Made by a program: the position numbers and the translations under genes | In this document: piece after piece, positions 28,001 to 38,400 of the stretch | Numbering within the stretch: the first letter of the stretch is position 1 | Layout: each line of letters begins with the position of its first letter | Source: Saprospiraceae bacterium | GTDB taxonomy: Bacteria > Bacteroidota > Bacteroidia > Chitinophagales > Saprospiraceae | DNA length: 64,000 nt | Assembly: GCA_016714445.1 (NCBI GenBank) | Contig: JADJNF010000008.1 | Location: 558,001 to 622,000 of the forward strand | Direction of reading: 5' to 3' | Notes under the pieces: model-generated | Databases searched by the model: none | What the model saw: only the letters and a program-made list of their open reading frames with translations | Told to the model about the DNA's origin: nothing

Positions 28001-29835
28001 TAGCTATGGATCCTACAACCATCAATACCACCACTTTTACACTCTATAGGGGTACAACGCAAGTAGTTGGTATCGTGACTTACTCAGGTACAACCGCTTC
28101 TTTTAATCCTACTGCTGATCTGGTTTCAGGTGCCATTTACACTGCAACAATATCCAATGCAGTGAAAAATGTAGCCGGTACTTCTATGGTAAATAATTAT
28201 GTGTGGACGTTTACTACAGCCATTGCTACTCCTCCGACTGTAATTTCTACTGATCCGGCAAGTAATGCTACCAATGTAGCTCTTGGTAAAACTGTGACCG
28301 CAACATTTAGTGTTGCCATGGATCCGACAACCATCAATTCCACTACTTTTACACTTTATAGGGGCACAACGCAGGTAACTGGTATTGTGACTTACTCAGG
28401 TACTACCGCTTCTTTTAATCCTACTGCTGATCTGGTTTCAGGTGCCATTTACACTGCAACCATATCCAATGAAGTGAAAAATGTTGCGGGTACTTCTATG
28501 GTAAATAATTATGTGTGGACGTTTACTACAGCCATTGCTACTCCACCGACTGTAATTTCTACTGATCCGGCAAGTAATGCTACCAATGTAGCTTTTGGTA
28601 AAACTGTGACCGCAACATTTAGTGTTGCCATGGATCCGACAACCATCAATTCCACTACTTTTACACTCTATAGGGGTACAACGCAGGTAGTTGGTATTGT
28701 GACTTACTCAGGTACTACCGCTTCTTTTAATCCTACTGCTGATCTGGTTTCAGGTGCCATTTACACTGCAACCATATCCAATGCAGTGAAAAATGTAGCA
28801 GGTACTTCTATGGTAAATAATTATGTCTGGACGTTTACTACAGAAGTTGTCACACCACCTACAGTTGTTTCAACTGATCCATTAAATAATGAAACCAATG
28901 TTAATCTGGACAAAACAGTGACAGCAACATTTAGTGTGCCGATGGATCCGAATACGATAAATACAGTTACATTTACTTTGAAACACGGCTCCACTTTTGT
29001 AAACGGAAATGTTACTTATTCGGGTTCAACTGCTTCATTTAATCCATCAGCCAACTTATTGTCAGGTACCACTTATACTGCGACCATTACTACAGGTGCC
29101 AAAAACATGGCAGGTGTTTCAATGACCAACAATTATGTCTGGAGTTTTACTACAAAAGATCCAGCAGGTCCGCCAGTCGTCGAGCTTAACTCAGTGGCCA
29201 GGTTCGGAATTATCGCTGGTGTAGGCATCAGCAATAATGCAGGTTTCAGTCAAATCCGTAATATGGATGTGGGTATAAGCCCGGGCGTCAGATCTTCTGT
29301 CACAGGATTTCCACCAGCAACAATTGTAAACGGAGACATATATGCGTCAGATGATGTTGCACCACCAGGAATAGCAGCGACATTATCAGAAGCAAAACAA
29401 GACCTCACCAATGCCTACCTTTTTGCTGAAGGTGCATCTACTCCGGCACCGGTAACTGTTTCAGGAGATATAGGTGGTACAACCCTTACTCCCGGTATAT
29501 ATAAAACCAATTCCACTCTTTTAATTCAGTCAGGTGACCTGACATTGGATGCGCAAGGAGATGTGAATGCAGTATGGATATTTCAGATCGCTTCAGGCTT
29601 TACCACCATCGGAGGAGCAGGAGGAAATGTCATTTTAAGTGGTGGTGCTCAGGCAAAAAATATTTTCTGGCAAACAGGTAGTTCGGCTACTGTCGGAGAC
29701 TTTACTTCATTTCAGGGCAATATCCTTGCGCTGACATCTATCACCATGAATTCCGGAGCAACAGCAACCGGCAGAATGCTTTGTATAAATGGTGCTGTTG
29801 TGATGACCAACACCAATTTCATAAATAAACCATAA
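25015..29835 (+). CDS. Surface lipoprotein: 13 Big_5 repeats plus C-terminal DUF3494
   Basis: A 1,606-residue lipoprotein. The signal ends in lipobox LAGC, and the residues after the Cys (KKDD) fit the Bacteroidota lipoprotein export signal for surface exposure. Thirteen tandem Ig-like (Big_5) units of about 104 residues follow. Each begins near 'PTVISTDPANNATNV' and ends 'YVWTFTT', with the central 'FSVAMDPTTIN' motif; units 8-12 are almost identical. The last about 220 residues are a DUF3494 domain ('SSVTGFPPATIVNGDIYASD', 'AVWIFQIASGFTTIGG', 'IFWQTGSSATVGDFTSFQGN'). The module therefore sits at the tip of a long stalk anchored by lipid. Ten bases separate it from the OmpA-family gene, with which it must form an operon. 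Adhesion or matrix binding is inferred; ice binding is not implied. Confidence 0.9.
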   Translation: MIAKNLLLTCSIISVIFLAGCKKDDFVEIDGVCPVVISTIPINGATDVPLDQLISVTFNEEMNPATINQASFTIQGGSAIQGTITYSGTKATFTPSVPLTANTTYTGKVKTMVKDKTGNALQTDYIWTFSTGVVLSPLVVSTDPANNEPEVTLNKIIMATFNMQMEATSINTATFFVSLEGNKIEGENSYTGTTASFIPKFDLNPNTTYTGTITTGVKNTDGTSLVADYIWTFTTGSSMAPMVISTDPTNNAVNVVLNKIVTATFNEAMNISTITNGTFIVRQGANIIPGTVAYSGVTATFTPDASFTAGTIYTGTITTAAKNLTGVSITDNYVWTFTTAVSAQAPFVVSTDPANNNTEVSLDKTITATFNEVMDQSTINGTTFTLKNGTVSLPGTITYTGLTASFKPTDNLIAGITYTATITTGAKNSAGTPTTENYIWTFSTGAVIAPTVISTDPVDNATNVSLNKTINATFSVAMSPTSINGSTFTLFNGTTQVSGNVTYSGTTAIFTPTNLLAAGTTYTATITTGVTNTSGTTMAENYIWTFSTGTLIAPTVISTDPIDGATNVNLNKTISATFSVVMDPTTINRSTFMLHRGITPIEGTVTYIGLTAYFTPNENLISGAIYTATITTGVKDIAGTSMAENYVWTFTTETRISPTVISTDPTNNAINVSLNKIITAVFSVPMEPTTINGSTFTIFDGATPVSGNFTYSGTTATFTPTTNLTAGTTYTATITIGVKNTEGTPMAENYIWTFSTGAVLAPTIISTDPANNATNVSIDKTVTATFSVAMDPTTINTTSFTLYRGTTQVAGIVTYSGTTASFNPTVDLVSGAIYTATISNAVKNVSGTSMVNNYVWTFTTAIATPPTVISTDPANNATNVALDKTVTATFSVAMDPTTINTTSFTLYRGTTQVVGIVTYSGTTASFNPTADLVSGAIYTATISNAAKNVAGTSMVNNYVWTFTTAIATPPTVISTDPASNATNIALDKTVTATFSVAMDPTTINTTTFTLYRGTTQVVGIVTYSGTTASFNPTADLVSGAIYTATISNAVKNVAGTSMVNNYVWTFTTAIATPPTVISTDPASNATNVALGKTVTATFSVAMDPTTINSTTFTLYRGTTQVTGIVTYSGTTASFNPTADLVSGAIYTATISNEVKNVAGTSMVNNYVWTFTTAIATPPTVISTDPASNATNVAFGKTVTATFSVAMDPTTINSTTFTLYRGTTQVVGIVTYSGTTASFNPTADLVSGAIYTATISNAVKNVAGTSMVNNYVWTFTTEVVTPPTVVSTDPLNNETNVNLDKTVTATFSVPMDPNTINTVTFTLKHGSTFVNGNVTYSGSTASFNPSANLLSGTTYTATITTGAKNMAGVSMTNNYVWSFTTKDPAGPPVVELNSVARFGIIAGVGISNNAGFSQIRNMDVGISPGVRSSVTGFPPATIVNGDIYASDDVAPPGIAATLSEAKQDLTNAYLFAEGASTPAPVTVSGDIGGTTLTPGIYKTNSTLLIQSGDLTLDAQGDVNAVWIFQIASGFTTIGGAGGNVILSGGAQAKNIFWQTGSSATVGDFTSFQGNILALTSITMNSGATATGRMLCINGAVVMTNTNFINKP
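25120..29160 (+). repeat. Tandem 312-bp Big_5 repeats (13 copies)
   Basis: The period is 312 bp (104 codons): the phrase TTCTACTGATCCGGCAAG recurs at about 28246 and 28558. Copies from about 27300 to 28850 are nearly identical in DNA, while outer copies are diverged. Confidence 0.85.
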
Positions 29836-29845
29836 TCTTAATACA

Positions 29846-31873
29846 ATGAATTTTAAAACAAATATCTTAGAAACATCGTGCCCGGCGCGGTTTTCTTTCA
29901 TTAATCCTGTTAAAAGTTTCATACTTAGTTTTTTTATACTGACGGGTTTATTTTCTTCCGTAGAAGCACAAATCAACCTATATGAAAAACCAACCTGGTG
30001 GTTTGGTGCAGCAGCAGGAGCCAATGTAAATTACTATCGCGGATCAACCCAGCAATTGAATGCATCTTTTACCCCGCCGGTAGCATTTCATGATGGTAAA
30101 GGAGTCGGACTCTATCTTGCACCGCTAATCGAATACCACAGTCCTGTTTCAGGATGGGGTATCATGTTTCAGGCAGGTTTTGACAGCCGCAAAAGTACAT
30201 TTGACCAGGTAATCAGCGATTGTAATTGTCCGGCAGATTTGTCTGCCAATCTCAGCTACATTTCTGTGGAACCAAGCATACGTTATGCACCGGGGAATGG
30301 CAACTTTTATATATATGCAGGGCCAAGACTGGCTTTTAACAGAGACAAAGCATTCACATATAAATTGGGTATAAACCCGGCTTTCCCACTTCAGGAACCT
30401 ACTCCAGATGTTACTGGTGACCTGAACAATGTAAATAAAACATTGATTTCAGCACAAATAGGTGCAGGCCTGGACATTCCGTTGAACTCCCGAAATCATC
30501 AGACACAAGCAATATTGTCTCCTTTTGTATCTTTTCAGCCCTATTTCGGTCAATCGCCGCGTTCCGTAGAAACATGGAATATCACCACCCTCAGAGCCGG
30601 CGCTGCACTTAAATTCGGCCGTGGAAAGTTAATCCCCGTTATTATTACTGATGGAATGAAGGATGATGATGTAAGTTTTACAGTTAACTCCCCCAAAAAT
30701 ATACCTACAGAGCGTACCGTGAGCGAAACTTTTCCACTGCGCAATTATATCTTTTTTGATTTGGGGTCTACTGAAATTCCTGAACGATATATTCTCATAA
30801 ATAAAGATCAGGCAAAAGACTTTAAAGAAGACCAGCCAGGCGTATTTAGTCCCAAAAAATTATCAGGCCGGTCTGAAAGAGAAATGTCCGTCTATTATAA
30901 TTTGTTAAATATACTTGGTGACCGGATGTACAAAAATCCTTCTTCAACAATTACTTTTGTTGGATCATCAGAAAAAGGACCTGTTGATGGTAAAAAAATG
31001 GCTGCGTCTGTTAGAAAATACATTTCAGGTGTATTTTCAATAGATACATCCAGAATACGTATTGAAGGCAACACAAAACCAAAGATTGCTTCAGAACAAC
31101 CTGGCGGTACACTGGAACTGGATTTATTGAGAGCAGGTGACAGAAGAGTTTCTATAGAAAGTACTTCACCGGCATTATTGATGGAATTTGAAAACGGAAA
31201 AAATAGTTTTCTTAAACCAGTCATGATCAGGGCTACACAAAATGCTCCCCTGGACAGTTATGTTTCATTCAATGTAGATGGGGCAAAAAACAATTTGACT
31301 TCATGGTCTCTGGAACTCAAGGATCAAAAAGGAAATACGCAATATTTCGGACCATATACACAGGAAAACATGGTTTTATCCGGAAAAACCATCCTGGGTG
31401 ATCAACCACAAGGCGACTACAAAATCACTATGAAAGGTACAAAAAAGGATGGCACGACTATACAAAAATATGCAACATCTCACATAGTACTCTGGACTCC
31501 GGGCAAGGACGAAGCAGGAATGAGGTTTAGTGTGTTGTATGAGTTTAACGACCCAAAAGCCATCAATATTTATGAAAAATATCTGGCGGATGTTCTTACA
31601 CCTAAGATTCCTGTAGGCAGCAAGGTTTATATTCATGGTTATACAGATATCATCGGTAATGAAACCAATAATTACAATCTGTCAGTAGCCAGAGCACACG
31701 ATGTACATAAAATCATACAAAACAGCCTCATTAAAGCCGGAAGAAAAGATGTGACGTTTGCGGTATATGGTTTTGGCGAAGATTCCATATTGACTCCTTT
31801 TGATAATACACTTCCTGAAGAAAGATTTTATAATCGTACAGTAATCATTGACATTGTCCCCCCAAGTAAATGA
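29846..31873 (+). CDS. OmpA-family outer membrane protein
   Basis: 675 residues. A long N-terminus with a hydrophobic signal ('FILSFFILTGLFSSVEAQ') is followed by a beta-barrel-like region (about 45-255) with alternating strands ('WWFGAAAGANVNYYRG', 'GWGIMFQAGFDSR', 'NFYIYAGPRLAF'). The C-terminal about 125 residues are an OmpA peptidoglycan-binding-like domain ('MRFSVLYEFNDPKA', 'VYIHGYTDIIGNETNNYNLS', 'ARAHDVHKII', 'FYNRTVIIDI'). A second degenerate OmpA-like region is possible around residues 295-435. It is the second gene of the operon with the DUF3494 lipoprotein, so it probably anchors or assembles that stalk at the outer membrane. A strong terminator follows. Confidence 0.85.
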   Translation: MNFKTNILETSCPARFSFINPVKSFILSFFILTGLFSSVEAQINLYEKPTWWFGAAAGANVNYYRGSTQQLNASFTPPVAFHDGKGVGLYLAPLIEYHSPVSGWGIMFQAGFDSRKSTFDQVISDCNCPADLSANLSYISVEPSIRYAPGNGNFYIYAGPRLAFNRDKAFTYKLGINPAFPLQEPTPDVTGDLNNVNKTLISAQIGAGLDIPLNSRNHQTQAILSPFVSFQPYFGQSPRSVETWNITTLRAGAALKFGRGKLIPVIITDGMKDDDVSFTVNSPKNIPTERTVSETFPLRNYIFFDLGSTEIPERYILINKDQAKDFKEDQPGVFSPKKLSGRSEREMSVYYNLLNILGDRMYKNPSSTITFVGSSEKGPVDGKKMAASVRKYISGVFSIDTSRIRIEGNTKPKIASEQPGGTLELDLLRAGDRRVSIESTSPALLMEFENGKNSFLKPVMIRATQNAPLDSYVSFNVDGAKNNLTSWSLELKDQKGNTQYFGPYTQENMVLSGKTILGDQPQGDYKITMKGTKKDGTTIQKYATSHIVLWTPGKDEAGMRFSVLYEFNDPKAINIYEKYLADVLTPKIPVGSKVYIHGYTDIIGNETNNYNLSVARAHDVHKIIQNSLIKAGRKDVTFAVYGFGEDSILTPFDNTLPEERFYNRTVIIDIVPPSK

Positions 31874-32497
31874 TACAAATTCTGATCCTGTAAACTTCAG
31901 GCTGTCGGATAAAATAATCCGGCAGCCTGTTTTTAATTATGTTGAATTGGTTTTATAATACAGGATCGTAATTCCCCTTATACTTTTTCTAAACAAAGCA
32001 TTCTGTTGATATCACACTCAATACAACTCAACCTGTCCAGTGATTTTTCTTTAATAAATATAAGAAAACCACAATACATTTGTAGATGTATCAGTTCATA
32101 AAAGCTTTCAACTGGTGCTCTGTCAAGATAACGAACTTAATGAAATGTGGCTCTTTTTCTGGATAGAGCACTAGCGGTCATATTAAATTAGCTTCTCTTC
32201 CAAAGCAGTTTTCCAAAATACAAACCCTTTACTTTTATGTGAATAATCGTGCAAAATTCCGATGAAGTTATCAGGGCTACTTACTAAAAATGCCAGTCTA
32301 CCTTTTTCCCTAATAATGGTGAATTGTTTGTCAATACCCATGCGATTTTCTCCTATTTGCCAATACCCTTGAGATTTCGAGATAGCTTTACATACCCTCA
32401 AATCCCATAAAAACAAAATAACCCTGATAAAATCAAGGCTACTTTGCTGCAATTTTTATACTCAGTGTATAAAGTGATTTATACTTACTCTAAACCA
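31874..32497. other. Intergenic region with a terminator and possible decayed ORFs
   Basis: After the terminator at 31898-31934, the minus strand shows protein-like but broken frames. One, about 32180-31980, starts at an ATG, has an in-frame TAA after 14 codons, and then continues 'VRYLDRAPVESFYELIHLQ'. Another is a 89-codon frame at 32183-32452 ('SKSQGYWQIGENRMGIDKQF'). I recognise neither. They may be remnants of a small gene or mobile element. Confidence 0.35.
31898..31934 (+). terminator. Rho-independent terminator of the lipoprotein/OmpA operon
   Basis: CAGGCTGTCGGAT and ATCCGGCAGCCTG pair over 13 bases (one G-U pair) around a short A/T loop, followed by five T. It starts 25 bases after the stop codon. 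Confidence 0.9.
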
Positions 32498-35400
32498 TTA
32501 TTCAATAATGATCAACTTATGATTATATCTTATACCATCAATGGTAAATACTACGGTGTACAACCCTTTTCCAAAATCTTTGCAATCCAACTGTCTGGTG
32601 ATTTTGTTTGCAAAGAATTCTTCGTGGATAAAATTCGGACTTACTTTTTGACCCAAACTATTAAAAATATCAATGCTAATTTTTGCACCATCATAAGCAT
32701 CTACCTGACAGTGGATAATATCTGTAGCAGGATTTGGGAATATACCTGTTTTGACGGATTTCGATCTGGACACTTGTACCGCTGCCGGTTTGGAATAATT
32801 TTCCCGACCATCTGTGTCTACTTGTTTCAATCTGTACACATAATTTCCATCCAATGGAATATGTTTGTCGATAAAGCTATAATCCACAGATGCAGACGAA
32901 TTTCCAAGACCATCAACTTTTCCGATCTTTTCAAAACCAGATCCTTCAAAACTTCTTTCAATATCAAAATGATCGTTATTGACTTCTGATTTTGTGGTCC
33001 AGGTCAACTCGTTTATATCATTTTGTTTATTGTATTCTGCCTGAAAATCAACCCATTCTACAGGTAAGGCTCCTTGTGCTGCGTGTATATGCACAGGAAT
33101 ACTCATGCCTACCAAACCACCTTCGAAAAGTAATCTTATCTTTAATGATAAATACGGACTGACCACATTTTCAGGATGGGTATAATCCATATACATACTA
33201 TTGACTGAAGTGGAAATCACAGGACTCAACTGTCCATACACAGGGGGATTGATGGCCGTAGCACCATCCGTAACAATAGTGAGCTGATCTACCAACTGGA
33301 AACTAAATCCTTCTGCATAGGAAGCGTTCAGGGTAAATCGGGTTTTGTTATTGCCTTCAATAAAAATATCAATAGGTGGATGTACAGCATACAGTTGATT
33401 TGTAAAGAAGATCGGATTGATATCAACAATGGTGGTACCGTTCAGGATTACATTTGAAGCTGCAAAAGATTGTATGGAAGGCAGTACTGTTCTGGTCCGT
33501 TCACTGACGGGATTATTTGTACCCGGACTTGTATTATAGACTGAACTACTTCCACTACAATTGGCTTCATATATTCTTACCCAATATGTGGTATTTGGAG
33601 ATAAACCCGATATAATGACGGAGTTACCATTGCCATTATACACTACCTGCTCACCATAACCTACATAGTTGTTATTGGCTATCGGATCTGTGCCATTGGT
33701 TGGCGGAGTGAAACTATTGACTGTATTTATCTTCACCACACGTCTGCTACCATTTCCGTTGACCCAATTGGCCGTAAATTGTTGAGTGCTGATGTATGTG
33801 AAAGTGATATTGGTGGTTTGGTTTACTGGTGTGACACACCCTCCACTATTGGTGGTAAAAGCATACGATGTCCCATAACCTGAATTAGTGTTATTACAAC
33901 TCGTTCTTGCAAAAACACGTAAGTAATATGTCGTGCCAGGTGACAAACCTGTAGCCCCAGCCCAAAGCCCTGTAGTAATGCCTTGCGCTATGCCGTTGCC
34001 ATAAATAACCGAAGGACTTGTACCGACTACCCAATAATAGGTGACAGTTGCGCTTCCAATCGGATTTCCTGCTGTCCAATCCAAACTTGCTGTAGTTTGA
34101 CCCGTGCTTGTGCCTGTCACACTCAACGGCGTACCAGGAGTTGTACATATCCCATAACCGCTGGTGGTAAATGCATATGAGGTGCCATAACCTGAATTGC
34201 TGTTATTGCAACTTGTTGACGCAAATACTCGTAGGTAGTATGTCGTGCCAGGTAACAAACCTGTTGCTCCTGCCCAAAGTCCTGTAGTACTGCCTTGTGC
34301 TACCCCATTGCCGTATATAACCGAAGGACTAGTGCCAACTACCCAATAATAGGTGACGGTGGCACTTCCAGCCGGATTGCCTGTTGTCCAATCCAGACTG
34401 GCTGTATTTGGTCCGGTACTTGTAGCTGTAACACTCAACGGAGTGCCGGGAGTTGTACATCCGGAGTATCCATTGGTGGTAAATACAATTGAAGTACCAT
34501 ATCCAGAAGTAGAATTGTTGCAACTGGTGGATGCAAATACGCGTAAATAATAGTTAGTACAAGGTGACAGACCGGTTGCCCCCGCCCATGTTCCTGTTGT
34601 ACTTCCCTGTGCTACTCCGTTACCGTAAGTCACCGACGAACTAGTGCCAATTACCCAGAAATATGTGACAGTTGGCGTACCGACCGGATTCCCTGGTGTC
34701 CAATCCAAACTCGCGGTATTTGGACCTGTCGCTGTAGCCACTACACTCACCGGGGTGCCGGGAGTCATACAACCATTATAACCACTGGTGGTAAAAACAT
34801 TTGAAGTACTGTATGCTGAACTGCTGTTGTTGCAACTGGTGGATGCATATACCCGTAGGTAGTACGATGTTCCAGATGATAACCCTGTTACATTTGCCCA
34901 GGTTTCCGTAGTACTGCCTTGCGCTATTCCGTTGCCATAAGTGACCGATGCACTTGTGCCAACCACCCAGTAATAGGTGACCACCGCACTGCCCAATGGG
35001 TTACCGGAAGCCCAATCCAGACTTGCCGTATTTGGTCCTGTCGCAGTAGCCGATACACTTATAGGGATGCCTGGAGTTATACAACCACTATAACCATTGG
35101 TCATAAAAGCATAAGATGTGCTGTAAGATGAATTACTGTTGTTGCAATTTGAAGATGCATATACTCTCAGGTAATAGGTTGTGCCCTGTGATAATCCTGA
35201 AGCTGATGCCCATGTATCTGTGGTACTACCCTGTGTCACCCCATTGCCATATGTTACAGATGCACTTGTGCCCACCACCCAATAATAAGTGACCGTAGGC
35301 GTTCCGGCTGGATTACCTGATGCCCAATCCAGACCCGCTGAATTTGATCCAGTCGAAGTTGCAACTACACTTATTGGTGTACCAGGAGTGGTGCAACCAC

Positions 35401-38400
35401 AATCAGTTGTAAAAGCATATGATGTGCCGTAAACGGAATAACTATTATTGCAACTGGTGGATGCATAGACCCGAAGATAGTAGGTGGTGCCAGGTATTAA
35501 TCCCGTGGCTCCCGCCCAGGTTCCCGCCGTACTGCCCTGTGCTACTCCGTTCCCGTAAGTAACGGATGCACTCGTGCCTACCACCCAGTAATAGGTGACA
35601 TTGGCACTACCTGCCGGTGTTCCGGGTGCCCAATCCAAACTGGCTGTATTTGGTCCTGTACCTGTGGCAGTTACACTCCCTGGTGTGCCGGGAGTAATGC
35701 AATTTCCATATCCGCTAGTGGTAAAGGCGTATGAGGTGCCGTATCCCGAATTAGTATTATTACAACTTGTGGAAGCAAATACTCTCAGATAATATGTCGT
35801 ACCCGGAGATAAGCCTGTGGCGCCTGCCCAAAGTCCCGTTGTACTGCCTTGCGCTACTCCGTTGCCGTATATGACCGAAGGACTTGTACCCACTACCCAG
35901 AAATAAGTAACGGTAGGTGATCCGGCAGGGTTTCCGGGTGACCAATCCAAACTCGCAGTATTTGGTCCTGTACCTGTCGCTGTTACACTTACCGGTGCGC
36001 CCGGAGTGATGCAATTTCCGTAACCACTTGTGGTAAATGAGTATGAAGTGCTGTAGCCGGAATTACTATTGTTACAACTCGTAGAGGCAAATACTCTCAG
36101 GTAATAGGTTGTACCCGGAAATAAACCCGTGGCGCCTGCCCAAAGTCCGGTTGTACTGCCTTGCGCTACTCCGTTGCCATAAATAACCGAAGGACTTGTG
36201 CCTACTACCCAGAAATAGGTGACTGTTGGTGAGCCAGCAGGGTTTCCAGGCGCCCAATCCAAACTGGCTGTATTTGGTCCCGTACCTGTGGCAGTTACAC
36301 TCCCTGGTGTGCCGGGAGAAATGCAATTTCCATATCCGCTTGTAGTAAAGGCGTATGATGTTCCGTAGCCGGAATTACTATTATTACAACTCGTAGAGGC
36401 AAATACTCTCAGATAATAGGTAGTACCCGGTGATAAACCCGTGGCGCCTGCCCAAAGTCCGGTTGTACTGCCTTGCGCTACTCCATTGCCGTATATAACC
36501 GAAGGACTTGTGCCTACTACCCAGAAATAAGTAACGGTAGGTGATCCGGCAGGGTTTCCGGGTGACCAATCCAAACTGGCAGTATTTGATCCTGTAGCTG
36601 TCGCTGTTACACTTATTGGTGCGCCTGGTGTGGTACAGCCGGAATATACGCTAGTGGTAAAAGCGTATGATGTTCCGTAGCCGGAATTACTATTATTACA
36701 ACTTGTGGAAGCAAATACTCTGAGATAGTATGTCGTACCCGGAGATAAGCCTGTGGCGCCTGCCCAAAGTCCCGTTGTACTGCCTTGCGCTACTCCATTG
36801 CCGTATGTCACTGATGCACTGGTGCCTACTACCCAGAAATAAGTAACGGTAGGTGAGCCAGCAGGGTTTCCAGGTGCCCAATCCAAACTGGCAGTATTTG
36901 ATCCTGTACCCGTGGCTGTGACACTTATTGGTGCGCCTGGTGTGGTACAGCCGGAATATCCGCTAGTGGTAAAAGCGTATGATGTTCCGTAGCCGGAATT
37001 ACTATTATTACAACTCGTAGAGGCAAATACTCTCAGATAATAGGTAGTGCCCGGTGATAAACCCGTGGCGCCTGCCCAAAGTCCGGTTGTACTTCCTTGC
37101 GCTACTCCATTGCCGTATATAACCGAAGGACTTGTGCCTACTACCCAGAAATAAGTAACGGTAGGTGATCCGGCAGAGTTTCCGGGTGACCAATCCAGAC
37201 TAGCTGTATTTGGTCCCGTACCTGTGGCAGTTACACTCACTGGTGCGCCTGGCGTTATGCAATTTCCGTAACCACTTGTGGTAAATGGATATGATGTTCC
37301 GTAGCCGGAATTAGTATTATTACAACTTGTGGAGGCAAATACTCTGAGATAGTAAGTCGTGCCCGGTGATAAGCCTGTTGCGCCTGCCCAAAGTCCCGTT
37401 GTACTGCCTTGCGCTACTCCGTTGCCGTATATGACCGAGGGACTTGTGCCTACTACCCAGAAATAAGTGACGGTAGGTGATCCGGCAGGGTTTCCTGCCA
37501 ACCAATCCAAACTAGCTGTATTTGGTCCTGTACCCGTGGCTGTGACACTTACTGGTGTGCCTGGTGTGGTACAGCCGGAATATCCGCTAGTGGTAAATGC
37601 GTATGATGTTCCGTAGCCGGAATTACTATTATTACAACTCGTAGAGGCAAATACTCTCAGATAATAGGTAGTTCCCGGTGATAAACCCGTGGCGCCTGCC
37701 CAAAGTCCCGTTGTACTGCCTTGCGCTACTCCGTTGCCGTATATGACCGAAGGGCTTGTGCCAACTACCCAGAAATAGGTGACCGTTGCACTACCTGCCG
37801 GTGTTCCGGATGCCCAATCCAAACTGACAGTATTTGATCCTGTAGCTGTCGCTGTTACACTTACCGGTGCGCCTGGCGTGATGCAATTTCCGTATCCGCT
37901 AGTGGTAAAGGCGTATGATGTTCCGTAGCCGGAATTAGTATTATTACAACTCGTAGAGGCAAATACTCTCAGATAGTATGTCGTGCCCGGTGATAAGCCT
38001 GTGGCGCCTGCCCAAAGTCCCGTTGTACTGCCCTGAGCTACTCCATTCCCGTAAGTAACGGATGCACTCGTGCCAACAACCCAGTAATAGGTAACGGTAG
38101 GTGATCCGGTAGGGTTTCCAGGTGCCCAATCTAGGCTGGCTGTATTTGGTCCTGTACCTGTCGCTGTTACACTTACCGGTGCGCCTGGAGTGATGCAATT
38201 TCCGTATCCACTTGTGGTAAAGGCGTATGATGTTCCGTAGCCGGAATTAGTATTATTACAACTCGTAGAGGCAAATACTCTCAGGTAATAGGTAGTGCCC
38301 GGAGATAAACCTGTGGCGCCTGCCCAAAGTCCCGTTGTACTGCCTTGCGCTACTCCGTTGCCGTATATGACCGAGGGACTTATGCCAACTACCCAGAAAT

